From: Veillonellaceae bacterium
GTDB taxonomy: Bacteria; Bacillota; Negativicutes; Veillonellales; Veillonellaceae
Direction of reading: 5' to 3'
NCBI GenBank assembly: GCA_900766245.1
Contig: CAAFUR010000021.1
Coordinates: 124,001 to 188,000 of the forward strand
DNA length: 64,000 nucleotides
The stretch's first letter is position 1. Every line of letters starts with the position of its first letter. Below the pieces are notes generated by a model that saw only the letters and a list, made by a program, of their open reading frames with translations, searched no databases and had not been told where the DNA came from. Below, piece after piece: positions 24,488 through 33,086 of the stretch. Both the position numbers and the translations under genes were made by a program.

Positions 24488-24526
24488 GCATATGTTAAGA
24501 AAAAATACTACTTGTAACTATGTTAT

Positions 24527-25438
24527 TTAGTGTGGAATCTCAAGGTATTCTAGTAAGCGTTTGATAGTATCTTGTCCATCGTAACAGGTGTCGATGAGGT
24601 TGCCTGGTTCACGTAAAAATTCTGTTAAACCACGGTAGTAAAAATATTTCTTTCTATCTTCGATGATAAAGGGGATTAGAGTATGTTTTAGGCATTCTTT
24701 AAAGGCGATGAGTCTGCCTACACGACCGTTTCCATCTTGAAAGGGATGGATGCGTTCGAAACGAAAATGAAATTCCACGATATCTTCAAAGGAAATATGT
24801 TGTTTGCTAGTATACCATGTTAGTAAATTTTGTATATCTCCTGCTACTTGCTCAGGTTTTGAGGTTTCTATGCCACCGACTACATTCGGTCGTGTTTTGT
24901 AGTTTCCTACATTGAACCAAGAAAGTCTTTCGTCCTTGGTGTTATGTTTTAATAGATAGTGAAGATGTTTGATGTTTTCTTCTGTGAGAGAATCTTCTGC
25001 GATATCAATGCAGTAATCGATGGCTCTGAAGTGGTTGACGGTTTCGATAATATCATCAACGGACAGACTCTCGTCTCCGTGGATCGTGTTCGTTTCAAAG
25101 ATATGTCTAGTTTGCTCTTCGTTTAACTTGCTGCCTTCTATATGGTTCGAGTTATAGGTCATGCGCACTTGCAGTTCATGGTAAAGTCCACCAGAGATTC
25201 CATGTTCTTTTTCTTCTCGCAATTGTTTAAGGATAGGGTTGTCAGGCTCTAGTGTGTAGAGATCTATTGGGGAACAAGAAAAGTACTCACATAACTTGCG
25301 TATGACTGAGGGTGAAAGTCTTTCACCTTTAGGAATTTTTGCGATAGTTCTTGAAGACATGTGAAGTAATTGCGTCAAGTGAGATTTGTGTAGGTTATGC
25401 TCTTGTAATAGGTGGAGTAATCCTTGATAATTATACAT
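24527..25438 (-). CDS. Fic-domain protein with N-terminal HTH (class II)
   Basis: A 303-residue protein. Residues 1-65 form an XRE-like helix-turn-helix (HKSHLTQLLHMSSRTIAKIP). The inhibitory helix motif SNHIEG (Ser97 to Gly102, pattern S/TxxxEG/N) is in the N-terminal half, and the catalytic HPFQDGNGRVGR is at 231-242. It is predicted to AMPylate target proteins, with its own activity blocked by the inhibitory motif. A dyad (25454-25493) just before the gene suggests autoregulation. Its 3' end is partly duplicated at 28314-28380. Confidence 0.93.
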   Translation of the reverse strand: MYNYQGLLHLLQEHNLHKSHLTQLLHMSSRTIAKIPKGERLSPSVIRKLCEYFSCSPIDLYTLEPDNPILKQLREEKEHGISGGLYHELQVRMTYNSNHIEGSKLNEEQTRHIFETNTIHGDESLSVDDIIETVNHFRAIDYCIDIAEDSLTEENIKHLHYLLKHNTKDERLSWFNVGNYKTRPNVVGGIETSKPEQVAGDIQNLLTWYTSKQHISFEDIVEFHFRFERIHPFQDGNGRVGRLIAFKECLKHTLIPFIIEDRKKYFYYRGLTEFLREPGNLIDTCYDGQDTIKRLLEYLEIPH

Positions 25439-25453
25439 ATGGCACCTCTTTCA

Positions 25454-25493
25454 TCTTTACTTATCATATAAAAAACAGGATAAAAAGTAAAGA
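25454..25493. promoter_or_regulatory. Candidate operator of the fic gene
   Basis: TCTTTACTTATC (25454-25465) faces GATAAAAAGTAAAGA (25479-25493): an inverted repeat with CTTTACTT / AAGTAAAG arms, 16 bases upstream of the Fic start codon. More AGTAAAG and AATAAAG copies lie just beyond. The Fic protein's own HTH is the natural candidate reader. Confidence 0.5.
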
Positions 25494-25538
25494 TTCGGGG
25501 CAAAAGAATAAAGATATTGGACTAACAAGTAAAGGATA

Positions 25539-25763
25539 ATGAAAGATTGTACGATACACCTGTCGTGGGAGTTCCATGTGATAGAAGGAGAATCTCATTT
25601 CTTGGAGCAACAAATTTGTGATGGTTTAGTTGATGTAGGACTATTCCCGACACCTATTTATTCTCAAGCTCTTGAAAGCTATCCCGTACTTGATGAGCAA
25701 ATCTTGCTAGCTATATTATTCTATCGATTAAAGAGTTTAATTCCTGCAATTTACGGGAATTAA
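25539..25763 (+). CDS. Small ORF of unknown function
   Basis: A 74-residue frame with AAAGGA before the ATG. It has no recognised motif, and its last 11 codons and stop lie inside the terminator stem at 25730-25770. It may be a real small gene read divergently from fic, or noise. Confidence 0.3.
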   Translation: MKDCTIHLSWEFHVIEGESHFLEQQICDGLVDVGLFPTPIYSQALESYPVLDEQILLAILFYRLKSLIPAIYGN

Positions 25764-25774
25764 ACTCTTTTGCT
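25730..25774 (+). terminator. Intrinsic terminator
   Basis: AAAGAGTTTAATTCC and GGAATTAAACTCTTT form a perfect 15-bp stem with an 11-base loop, followed by TT. Confidence 0.8.
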
Positions 25775-25866
25775 TTGTGAAGGAAAATTGAGAATATCGA
25801 ATTTGATAAATGTAGTAAATACAGTCTTTCTTGATAAAAATAAGTCAAAAAAATCTCAAAAAGTAA

Positions 25867-25895
25867 TTGACAAATATCTAGTCAGAAAATATACT
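25867..25895 (+). promoter_or_regulatory. Promoter of cooS
   Basis: TTGACA (25867-25872), 17-base spacer, TATACT (25890-25895): near consensus. The leader of about 130 bases holds two hairpins, AAACCTA/TAGGGTT near 25911-25932 and GGCCTA-TG-TAGGCC at 26001-26014, the latter just before the AGGAGG site. Confidence 0.8.
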
Positions 25896-26029
25896 TAAAG
25901 TAAGTTAAAACCTATTTATGAGTAGGGTTTAAAACCTACAAGTATAGTGGTTTTAAAAATCGAAGTAAAAGTAGAATATGTTTTCATGTTATTGACGGTT
26001 GGCCTATGTAGGCCCCTAGGAGGTTCATT

Positions 26030-28174
26030 ATGAGTAAAGATGTGGAAAACAAAAATACCCATGACCATAGCCATGGCGAACATCATCACCATCATGATCA
26101 TGACAATCATCATGACCATTGCCATTGTGGCGGTCACCATCACGATCACGACCATGATCACAGTCATTGCAAAGCACTACCAACGGATAAATGGGTGCCA
26201 CACACTCATGAACCAGGCGTGCCTCATGAACATGGTGTAAATGACTACATGAAAGCCGTTGCTGAGTATCGTAAAACATGGCCTACCAAACAAGATGTAA
26301 TTGAACAAACACCAGATCCTGCTGTGCGTGAAATGATTCTTCGTATGGAGCAAATCGGTTGTGATACAGTATTTGACCGCTTTGATAAACAACAACCACA
26401 ATGTACATTTGGTATTGCTGGTATATGTTGTCGTATCTGTTTCATGGGCCCTTGTAAAATTACACCAAAGAGCCCTCGTGGTGTTTGTGGTGCCGATGCT
26501 GACCTCATCGTAGCTCGTAATATGACACGTGCTGCTGCAGGTGGTTTGACTCAACATGGTGCGCATGCTCGTGAAATTTTGATTTCTTTGAAAGCTGCTG
26601 CTAATGACCAATTGGACATTCCAATTTTAGGGGAAGAAAAAATCCGTACTGTATGTAAGGCTTTCAACATCCCTGAAGAAGGTCGTTCCTTGAAAGAAGT
26701 GGCTAATGATTTAGCAGATGTATTGCTCGAAGATTTGAGCCGTGCATTGCCAGGTGAATATAAAACAATTACAGCGTTGGCTCCTGCAGAGCGTCGCGAA
26801 GTTTGGAAAAACTTGGATATTTTGCCTGTTTCCGCATACAATGAAGCCTTTGATGCATATCATCGTACAACCGTAGGTACAGATGGCGACTGGGAAAGCA
26901 ACATGAAACAATTCTTGCGTTGTGGTCTTGCTTTCACATTTACTGGTGTAGTGGCGGCAGATATCGCTACTGATGCATTATTCGGTCAAGGCGGTCGCCG
27001 TACATCCAAAGTTAATATTGGTGCTTTGAAAAAAGGTTATGTTAATATAGCTGTTCATGGTCACTTACCAACATTGGTTTCTCAAATTTGTACAATTGGT
27101 GCGTCCGAAGAGTATTTAGAAAAAGCAAAAGCTATCGGTGCTAAAGGCATCCAATTCTACGGTATTTGCTGCTCTGGCTTATCCAGTATGTACCGTTATG
27201 AAAATGTTATTCCATTGTGTAATGCTATCGGTGCTGAGCTTGTACTTGGTACAGGCGCTCTTGATTGCTGGGTAGCTGACGTTCAAGACGTATATCCTGC
27301 TATCATGGACGTAGCACGTTGCTTTAACACAAAAGTTATTACTACATCTGATGCAGCTCGTTTGCCAGGTGCTGAGCATATCGGTTACGATCATCACCAT
27401 ACTAACTTGTCTGAGACAAAAGAGTTGGCGCGCAAAATTTTGGATCGTGCTCTTGAAGCGCATGAATTGCGTAAAGGTATGCCTGTATTCATTCCACCAT
27501 ACGAAATCACTGCAGAAGTTGGCTTCTCTCCAGAATCTACTGTTAAACATTATGGTTCCTTCAAACCATTGGCAGAGGCTTTAAAATCTGGTAAAGTTCG
27601 TGGTATCGTTAACGTAGTAGGTTGTTCTAACCCTCGCGTTATCTATGAAAAGGCAACTGTAGATATTGTTGATACACTTATTAAAAATGGCTGTATCATC
27701 CTTACAAACGGTTGTGCATCTTTCCCATTGATGAAACTTGGCTATTGTAATACAGATGCTAACAAGAAATGTAGCCCTGCATTGCAAGAGTTTTTGGGCG
27801 ATGATCAACCACCAGTATGGCATGTGGGTGAATGTGTAGATAATGCGCGTTCCTCTGGTATCTTCGGCGGTATTGCTGCAGAGCTTGGCCTTAACTTACC
27901 TCAATTGCCATTTGCTATGTCTAGCCCTGAATGGTCTAACGAAAAAGGTATCGACGCATCCCTTGGCTTCCGCTTGATGGGGATTAACTCTTACCACTGT
28001 GTTGAGCCACCTACACAAGGCTCTGATGCTGTAACAAAATGGTTGAAAGAAGACACTAAACACACATTAGGCTCCGTTATGTATGTAAATACTGATCCTG
28101 CTAAAGTAGCTGAGAAAATCTTGGCAGATATGGATGAAAAACGCGCTGCTTTAGGTTGGGCTGAAGTAAAATAG
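26030..28174 (+). CDS. cooS: Anaerobic CO dehydrogenase catalytic subunit with His-rich N-terminus
   Basis: A 714-residue Ni-Fe CO dehydrogenase that interconverts CO and CO2. The B/D-cluster region is visible in GIAGICCRICFMGPCKI, and cluster C ligands lie in the later GICCSGLSSMY, GALDCW, VGCSN, LTNGCASF and HVGECVDNARSSG segments. It is about 70 residues longer than usual at the N-terminus, where 24 of the first 70 residues are His, with Asp and CHC, a likely built-in nickel store. No cooF, cooC or cooJ is adjacent. Promoter and terminator make it monocistronic. Confidence 0.96.
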   Translation: MSKDVENKNTHDHSHGEHHHHHDHDNHHDHCHCGGHHHDHDHDHSHCKALPTDKWVPHTHEPGVPHEHGVNDYMKAVAEYRKTWPTKQDVIEQTPDPAVREMILRMEQIGCDTVFDRFDKQQPQCTFGIAGICCRICFMGPCKITPKSPRGVCGADADLIVARNMTRAAAGGLTQHGAHAREILISLKAAANDQLDIPILGEEKIRTVCKAFNIPEEGRSLKEVANDLADVLLEDLSRALPGEYKTITALAPAERREVWKNLDILPVSAYNEAFDAYHRTTVGTDGDWESNMKQFLRCGLAFTFTGVVAADIATDALFGQGGRRTSKVNIGALKKGYVNIAVHGHLPTLVSQICTIGASEEYLEKAKAIGAKGIQFYGICCSGLSSMYRYENVIPLCNAIGAELVLGTGALDCWVADVQDVYPAIMDVARCFNTKVITTSDAARLPGAEHIGYDHHHTNLSETKELARKILDRALEAHELRKGMPVFIPPYEITAEVGFSPESTVKHYGSFKPLAEALKSGKVRGIVNVVGCSNPRVIYEKATVDIVDTLIKNGCIILTNGCASFPLMKLGYCNTDANKKCSPALQEFLGDDQPPVWHVGECVDNARSSGIFGGIAAELGLNLPQLPFAMSSPEWSNEKGIDASLGFRLMGINSYHCVEPPTQGSDAVTKWLKEDTKHTLGSVMYVNTDPAKVAEKILADMDEKRAALGWAEVK

Positions 28175-28257
28175 TTTATCTTTTTGATAAATTATAATTT
28201 GTAGTTAAGTATAAAAACGCGCTCTATAGATCTTGTAGTTATTATAAGGGCTCTATA

Positions 28258-28305
28258 CTAAATGTTGGGGCTACTCATATAAGAGTAGCCACCAACATTT
28301 TTTTC
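28258..28305 (+). terminator. Terminator of cooS
   Basis: AATGTTGG..GGCTACTC / GAGTAGCC..CCAACATT forms a long stem with one small bulge, followed by T7. Confidence 0.9.
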
Positions 28306-28313
28306 AATAAAAA

Positions 28314-28380
28314 GGAAAAATACTACCTGTACCTACGTATTTTAGTGTGGAATCTCAGGTATTTTAGTAGGCCTTTATCC
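28314..28380 (-). pseudogene. Duplicated fic 3'-end fragment
   Basis: About 65 bases closely match 24498-24562, the end and immediate downstream of the Fic gene: both share AATACTAC, TTTAGTGTGGAATCTCA and GGTATT.TAGTA blocks. The match stops within the coding end. The two copies are in direct orientation and flank the fic-cooS block. Confidence 0.7.
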
Positions 28381-28454
28381 ATCTGTTCGTGACTCAAGAT
28401 ACATACAAAACCATGTTCCTCATGGTATAATACGATACGATGCAAGGAGGGTAT

Positions 28455-29177
28455 ATGCAGATACGAGATAGAATTATGGCCTATTGGAAAGGGCGAAGCG
28501 ATGATTTTGGTGCGCTACGCATGAAAGAATTGCAATCGAATCTAGCGCCACGCTGGTTACGTGAAATAACACCACATATTAAGGATACTCACCAACGTAT
28601 TTTAGATTTAGGCACGGGGACGGGCTTTTTTGCGTTTTTGTTGGCCCAGAAGGGCTATTCGGTGACTGGTGTAGACGTAACGAAAGAAATGATTGATGTA
28701 GCTAAAGCACAAGCTGTAGAGTTACAGGACGATCTAATGGGTCAAGTGGACTTTCACTGTATGGATGCCATGCAGTTAGAGTTTCTCAATGATTCTTTCG
28801 ATGTGATTTTAGCGAGAAATTTAACCTGGACCCTGCCAGATGTGGAATCAGCCTATAAGGAATGGTATCGTGTATTAGCGCCTAAGGGTGTGCTTATCAA
28901 TATTGATGGCGATTATGGTGTAGAATTGAAAGTTCCCGTAGTGGCGAACCATCATATTCATGAAGGGGTTTCTAGCACAACGATGCAGGAATGCATTGCC
29001 ATAACAGAGGAACTTTCCATCAGTCGTATGGACCGTCCTCATTGGGATGTACACATGATACGCAAGGCAGGATTTTCCAGAGTGTATTTAGATATGGCGG
29101 TGAGCAGCCGCATTTATGATGAAGAAAATGAATTATATAATCCAGTGCCACTGTTTTCCATTGTGGCAAGGAAATAA
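28455..29177 (+). CDS. SAM-dependent methyltransferase
   Basis: A 240-residue class I methyltransferase: motif I ILDLGTGTGFFAFLLA at about 50-65, acidic motif II GVDVTKEM, and ARNLTWTLPDVESAYKEWYRVL. Substrate is not visible. I choose ATG 28455, 5 bases after AAGGAGGG; the upstream ATG 28440 lies before that site. It is followed 9 bases later by the DnaA-like gene, so the two are co-transcribed. Confidence 0.85.
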   Translation: MQIRDRIMAYWKGRSDDFGALRMKELQSNLAPRWLREITPHIKDTHQRILDLGTGTGFFAFLLAQKGYSVTGVDVTKEMIDVAKAQAVELQDDLMGQVDFHCMDAMQLEFLNDSFDVILARNLTWTLPDVESAYKEWYRVLAPKGVLINIDGDYGVELKVPVVANHHIHEGVSSTTMQECIAITEELSISRMDRPHWDVHMIRKAGFSRVYLDMAVSSRIYDEENELYNPVPLFSIVARK

Positions 29178-29186
29178 GGAGTTAGT

Positions 29187-29675
29187 ATGCAAACATTTGA
29201 AACTTTTAATGTAACAGAACAGAATAAATTTGGTATGGCATCTGCTTTAGCGATGACTGATTTTACGAAATGCTTTGAACCAGTGCTATTTCTATTTGGT
29301 CAATCTGGTGTGGGTAAAACGCACCTATTGAAAGCTATGGAACAAGAGGCGGTGAAGCAGAATGCAGCTATTCGTGTACGTTATGTGACGGGAGCGCAGT
29401 TTATGAAAGAATACAATGACAGCGTGACCTATGGTGAAGTAGCAGATTATATGGAAGAATATTGTAAATTACATCTATTGTTGGTCGATGATGTACAGGA
29501 CATTGTGTATAGTGATGATGAAGGAGCTAAGAAGATGTTTATGCGTCTTGTACTTGGTATGAAGGCAAAAGGGCGCCGTATGGCAGTCAGTTTTGATGAT
29601 ACATTTGACTCTGAAGATCGATCCAATGATTTGCAAAATGAATTGACAGATCATGTAGTAGCATTTGTAGAATAG
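29187..29675 (+). CDS. Stand-alone DnaA-like AAA+ ATPase
   Basis: A 162-residue protein matching only the N-terminal half of the DnaA AAA+ module: FLFGQSGVGKTHLLKAME (Walker A, about 36-53), YVTGAQFMKEY and LLLVDDVQDI (Walker B, about 108-117). It lacks the DnaA DNA-binding domain IV. Hda-, DnaA- or DnaC-type roles (control of replication start, loading) are possible. It may also be a truncated DnaA relative. A GGAG site precedes the ATG. Confidence 0.78.
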   Translation: MQTFETFNVTEQNKFGMASALAMTDFTKCFEPVLFLFGQSGVGKTHLLKAMEQEAVKQNAAIRVRYVTGAQFMKEYNDSVTYGEVADYMEEYCKLHLLLVDDVQDIVYSDDEGAKKMFMRLVLGMKAKGRRMAVSFDDTFDSEDRSNDLQNELTDHVVAFVE

Positions 29676-29818
29676 AAATCAGTTATTATAAGGTATAAAC
29701 AAGTCGTATAACCTATGGAAAAAGGCGGATTTCAAGGTATAGAAATCAGTTTTAATATCTGTTATACTTACTAGGAGAGGTTTCTATTGAGCGAGTGCTC
29801 AGGAGAGGAGAAAGTATA

Positions 29819-31360
29819 ATGGCTATTTCAGAAGAAGTACGACAACGATTTGCAGGGGAGTTTGAAAAGTTTCAAAAGGGAATTGAAGGTTTCTTTTCGA
29901 AAGAAATTGCTCCTAAAGATTTCAAAGGCATTGGTGGAGGATTCGGCAGTTATGCAGAACGAGGCTTTGAAAGTGCGATGTTGCGGTTACGTTTTTTTGG
30001 ATCCCGCATTCTTCCATACCAAATGAAATTCTTAGTGAATGCGGTGAAAAAATATGATTTACAATATGTACATTTCACAACAGGTCAATGTATTCAATTC
30101 CATAAATTGCAAGGTGAGCAAATTTTAGAATTGTACAAAGAATGTTTTGAACATGATATCTATAACCGTGGTACTGGAGGAGATAATTTACGAAATGTAA
30201 CAGCTAGCCCATTGCATGGTGTACATCCAGCTGAACCATTTGCTGTGACTCCCTATTTACAGGCGGTCAGTGAATACGCTGTATCTTTGATTGGTACATT
30301 AGCATTACCTCGTAAATATAAAATCGGTTTTTCTGTAGTCGATAATGAAGGTCATGCGAACTACAAAGACTTAGGCTTTTTGGCAAAAGAAAATGGCAAG
30401 TTTGATGTTTACGCTGGTGGCGGTATCGGCGGTGGTTCTGCATTTGGATTCTTAGTAGATGAAGATATTAACCCTAATGAAGTATTGCACCACGTAGAAG
30501 GTATGTTACATTTGTATCATGAATTAGGTGACTTTAAGAATCGTGGTAAAGCACGTTCTCGCTTTATTGCGCAACGCTTAGGGGAAGAGGAATTCCGTAA
30601 AGCATACCATGAATATTTAGCAAAATCGAAAGCGGCTCATGACTTAACATTGTCCGTAGAGCCATATACAGTGAAAAAAGTAGGTACTACTACGCCAACT
30701 ACATCTTTAGCAGAACCACAAAAACAAGAAGGTTTGTATTATATTCAATACAAACCATTGGTGGGTACACCACCGATGGATGTATTTGTGAAATTGTTCG
30801 ATTATGTAGGTGGCTTAGAAGATACAGAAATACGTATCTGCGGTGATGAATCTGTATATATCGTAAACTTAACCGGCGAAGAAGCAGATGCAGTAGCAGC
30901 CATTATCGGTGATACTCATGCAAAAAATAGTTTTGAACATACAGTATCCTGCGTAGGTGCGACGATCTGTCAAATTGGGTTCCAAGATTCTTCTGGACTT
31001 GTGAAAGTCATTAAAAATACCTTAGAAGCAGAAGGATTATCAACAGATAAGTTACCACAATTACATGTATCTGGTTGCCCGTCTTCCTGTGGTACTCATC
31101 AAGTAGGTAAACTAGGTTTTCATGGATTTACAAAAGTGGTAGATGCTAAGCCTCAGCCAGCTTTCAAAGTATTCGTAAATGGTAATGGCGAAGTAGAAGG
31201 ACAACGTATGTCTGATGAGTTAGGCGTGATTACTGTGGAGGATATCCCTAAATTCTTTATCGATCTAGTGAAAACACTTGAAGCAGCTGGTCAAGATTAT
31301 GATACTTGGAATGCGGCGCATCCAGAGGGATTACAATCTGTATTGGCAAAATATTTATAA
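29819..31360 (+). CDS. Nitrite/sulfite reductase (siroheme [4Fe-4S])
   Basis: A 513-residue ferredoxin-type reductase. Two ferredoxin-like and two siroheme domains are suggested by length; the cluster ligands are C-x5-C (SCVGATICQIG) and C-x3-C (GCPSSCGTHQ) in the C-terminal third. It reduces sulfite to sulfide or nitrite to ammonia; substrate is not decidable. I use ATG 29819 after AGGAGAGGAG. A TATACT -10 is seen at 29763-29768, and a 12-base direct repeat TAGAAATCAGTT (29673, 29740) flanks the upstream region. Confidence 0.93.
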   Translation: MAISEEVRQRFAGEFEKFQKGIEGFFSKEIAPKDFKGIGGGFGSYAERGFESAMLRLRFFGSRILPYQMKFLVNAVKKYDLQYVHFTTGQCIQFHKLQGEQILELYKECFEHDIYNRGTGGDNLRNVTASPLHGVHPAEPFAVTPYLQAVSEYAVSLIGTLALPRKYKIGFSVVDNEGHANYKDLGFLAKENGKFDVYAGGGIGGGSAFGFLVDEDINPNEVLHHVEGMLHLYHELGDFKNRGKARSRFIAQRLGEEEFRKAYHEYLAKSKAAHDLTLSVEPYTVKKVGTTTPTTSLAEPQKQEGLYYIQYKPLVGTPPMDVFVKLFDYVGGLEDTEIRICGDESVYIVNLTGEEADAVAAIIGDTHAKNSFEHTVSCVGATICQIGFQDSSGLVKVIKNTLEAEGLSTDKLPQLHVSGCPSSCGTHQVGKLGFHGFTKVVDAKPQPAFKVFVNGNGEVEGQRMSDELGVITVEDIPKFFIDLVKTLEAAGQDYDTWNAAHPEGLQSVLAKYL

Positions 31361-31367
31361 TGTATAT

Positions 31368-31399
31368 AAAAACGTTCTTACTTAGGTAAGGGCGTTTTT
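31368..31399 (+). terminator. Terminator after the sulfite/nitrite reductase
   Basis: AAAACGTTCTTAC / GTAAGGGCGTTTT with TTAG loop and T run. Confidence 0.85.
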
Positions 31400-31445
31400 T
31401 ACTTTCTGCCTCTTGAGTATCGGTTGATATAGGAGCTGTATTGTA

Positions 31446-31474
31446 TTGAAGAATTACGATAGATACGGTATAAT
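31446..31474 (+). promoter_or_regulatory. Promoter of the secreted PepSY-like gene
   Basis: TTGAAG (31446-31451), 17 bases, TATAAT (31469-31474). A leader of about 80 bases precedes the start codon. Confidence 0.75.
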
Positions 31475-31562
31475 GAAAGAGATATCTCAAGATTGAGAAT
31501 GCAAGCTTCATGGAGTATAGTCATGTAAGTTTTGTTCATAGAAGTATATATAGGAGAGTCCA

Positions 31563-32243
31563 ATGAAAAAAAGTACATTAGCATTAGTAGGCGCTATGGC
31601 ATTTGCTACAACTTTTGCAGTAGCTCCACAAGCACATGCTGAAATCAATGAATATTCTAATTTAAATGATAAAACTGTGGTGGTGCGCCAACCAGGTCAA
31701 TCCATGGTATTATCCATGCGTGAAGTCGCAGGTATCTTTGTGGGACGTTATGTGAAAGCAGCGGTTAGCTCTATCACATTAGATCCATCCAAAGGTAATT
31801 ATCAGTACGTGGTGGTAGGTTACACACCAAAACAAAAAATTACTATCGACGTGGATGTGATTACCGGTAAGGTAGTACGTGAATTCCGTTCTAGCAAAGC
31901 AAAAGATGTAGCATCCAAAGTGTTTAATCCATTGAAAGTAATTTCTCCAAAAGAAGCAGAAGTAGCAGCTCGTGGCTTGGTGGGAGAAGGCTCTTTCACT
32001 AGAGGATGGGAAATCAAAGCAGAAAATAATGAAGTGGTATACATTGTTCGTACCCAAGATACAGATGAAAAAGAATATAGTGTGAAAGTAGATGCTGTCA
32101 CTGGGAAAGCACTTGAAAAAGGTGCGCCAATTGATTGGGCAAAAATCAAAGCAGATCGTTTGCGTAATGATGGGGTAGGTAAGCCATTTACATTGCAACA
32201 AGAGCCAGAAGACAATGAGGCAGATCCTACAAAAACATTATAA
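31563..32243 (+). CDS. Secreted protein with PepSY-like repeats
   Basis: A 226-residue exported protein. The signal peptide MKKSTLALVGAMAFATTF ends at AQAHA-EIN (cleavage about residue 27). Two similar units follow, each ending in a DxxTGK turn (ITIDVDVITGKVV and YSVKVDAVTGKAL), typical of PepSY domains, thought to inhibit peptidases or bind in the periplasm. The C-terminus is acidic. The next gene starts 10 bases after the stop. Confidence 0.8.
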   Translation: MKKSTLALVGAMAFATTFAVAPQAHAEINEYSNLNDKTVVVRQPGQSMVLSMREVAGIFVGRYVKAAVSSITLDPSKGNYQYVVVGYTPKQKITIDVDVITGKVVREFRSSKAKDVASKVFNPLKVISPKEAEVAARGLVGEGSFTRGWEIKAENNEVVYIVRTQDTDEKEYSVKVDAVTGKALEKGAPIDWAKIKADRLRNDGVGKPFTLQQEPEDNEADPTKTL

Positions 32244-32253
32244 TAGGTGACGT

Positions 32254-33039
32254 ATGACATATAATAATATTATATTTACCATTGAAAGTAATGTGGCAAC
32301 CATCACATTTAATCGTCCAGAAGTGCAGAATGGCTTTAATGTGCCGATGTGTGAAGAAATTCTTGATGCAATTCGCATAGTAAAAGAAACGGACGAGGCT
32401 CGTGTGTTGGTGTTCAAAGCAGAAGGCAAAGTCTTTTCTGTAGGTGGAGACTTAACAGAAATGAAACGCGCTGTAGAGGAAGATGATACAGAATCTTTAT
32501 TTGAAATTACTCATTTGGTGATGCAAATTTCTTTAGCTATGAAACAGCTACCAAAACCTGTCGTGATGTGCACCGATGGTGCCGTAGCAGGGGCGGCTTT
32601 CAACATGGTGTTGGCAGCGGATATGTGCGTGGCATCTACGAATAGTCGTTTTATTCAAGCCTTTGTGAATGTAGGCTTAGCTCCAGATGCTGGTGGCATG
32701 TACTTGTTAAGCCGCGCGGTAGGTATTAATCGTGCTATGCAACTGGCTATGACAGGGGAAGCGGTAACCGCTGAAAAAGGTAAGGAATATGGTTTCGTCT
32801 ATAAGGTGTGCGAACCAGAGATTCTAGAGCGTACTACAAATCGCTTGGTGCAACGCTTGGCAAAAGGTCCTGTTCACTCCTTCCGTGCTATGAAGCAAAT
32901 GATGTGGGCTAGCTTCTTCACTAATTTTGAAGAATATGCAGAATTAGAAGTGAAGATTCAAAACTCCTTAGGAGCCACAGAAGACTTCCGAGAAGGTGTG
33001 CGTGCCTTTGCAGAAGGAAGACGACCAAAATTTAAATAA
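32254..33039 (+). CDS. Enoyl-CoA hydratase/isomerase family protein
   Basis: A 261-residue crotonase-fold protein. The oxyanion-hole pair lies in KVFSVGGDLTEM and DGAVAGAAFNMVLAAD; LAPDAGGMYLLSRAVG follows. The position that carries one catalytic Glu in true hydratases reads Asp/Ala here, so the exact reaction (hydratase, isomerase, or other) is open. The ribosome site is weak (GGTGA); it may be translated from the upstream PepSY transcript. Confidence 0.87.
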   Translation: MTYNNIIFTIESNVATITFNRPEVQNGFNVPMCEEILDAIRIVKETDEARVLVFKAEGKVFSVGGDLTEMKRAVEEDDTESLFEITHLVMQISLAMKQLPKPVVMCTDGAVAGAAFNMVLAADMCVASTNSRFIQAFVNVGLAPDAGGMYLLSRAVGINRAMQLAMTGEAVTAEKGKEYGFVYKVCEPEILERTTNRLVQRLAKGPVHSFRAMKQMMWASFFTNFEEYAELEVKIQNSLGATEDFREGVRAFAEGRRPKFK

Positions 33040-33040
33040 G

Positions 33041-33086
33041 AAAAAATGTTGAGGATACCAGTAGATGGTGTTCTCAACATTTTATT
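33041..33086 (+). terminator. Terminator after the crotonase-family gene
   Basis: AAAAATGTTGAG pairs with CTCAACATTTT, then a T-rich tail. Confidence 0.8.

Noticed and set aside
25916..26279. Met/Val- and His/Asp-rich ORFs opposite the cooS His tail
   Set aside because: Antisense of CAT/CAC/GAC repeats; low complexity only.
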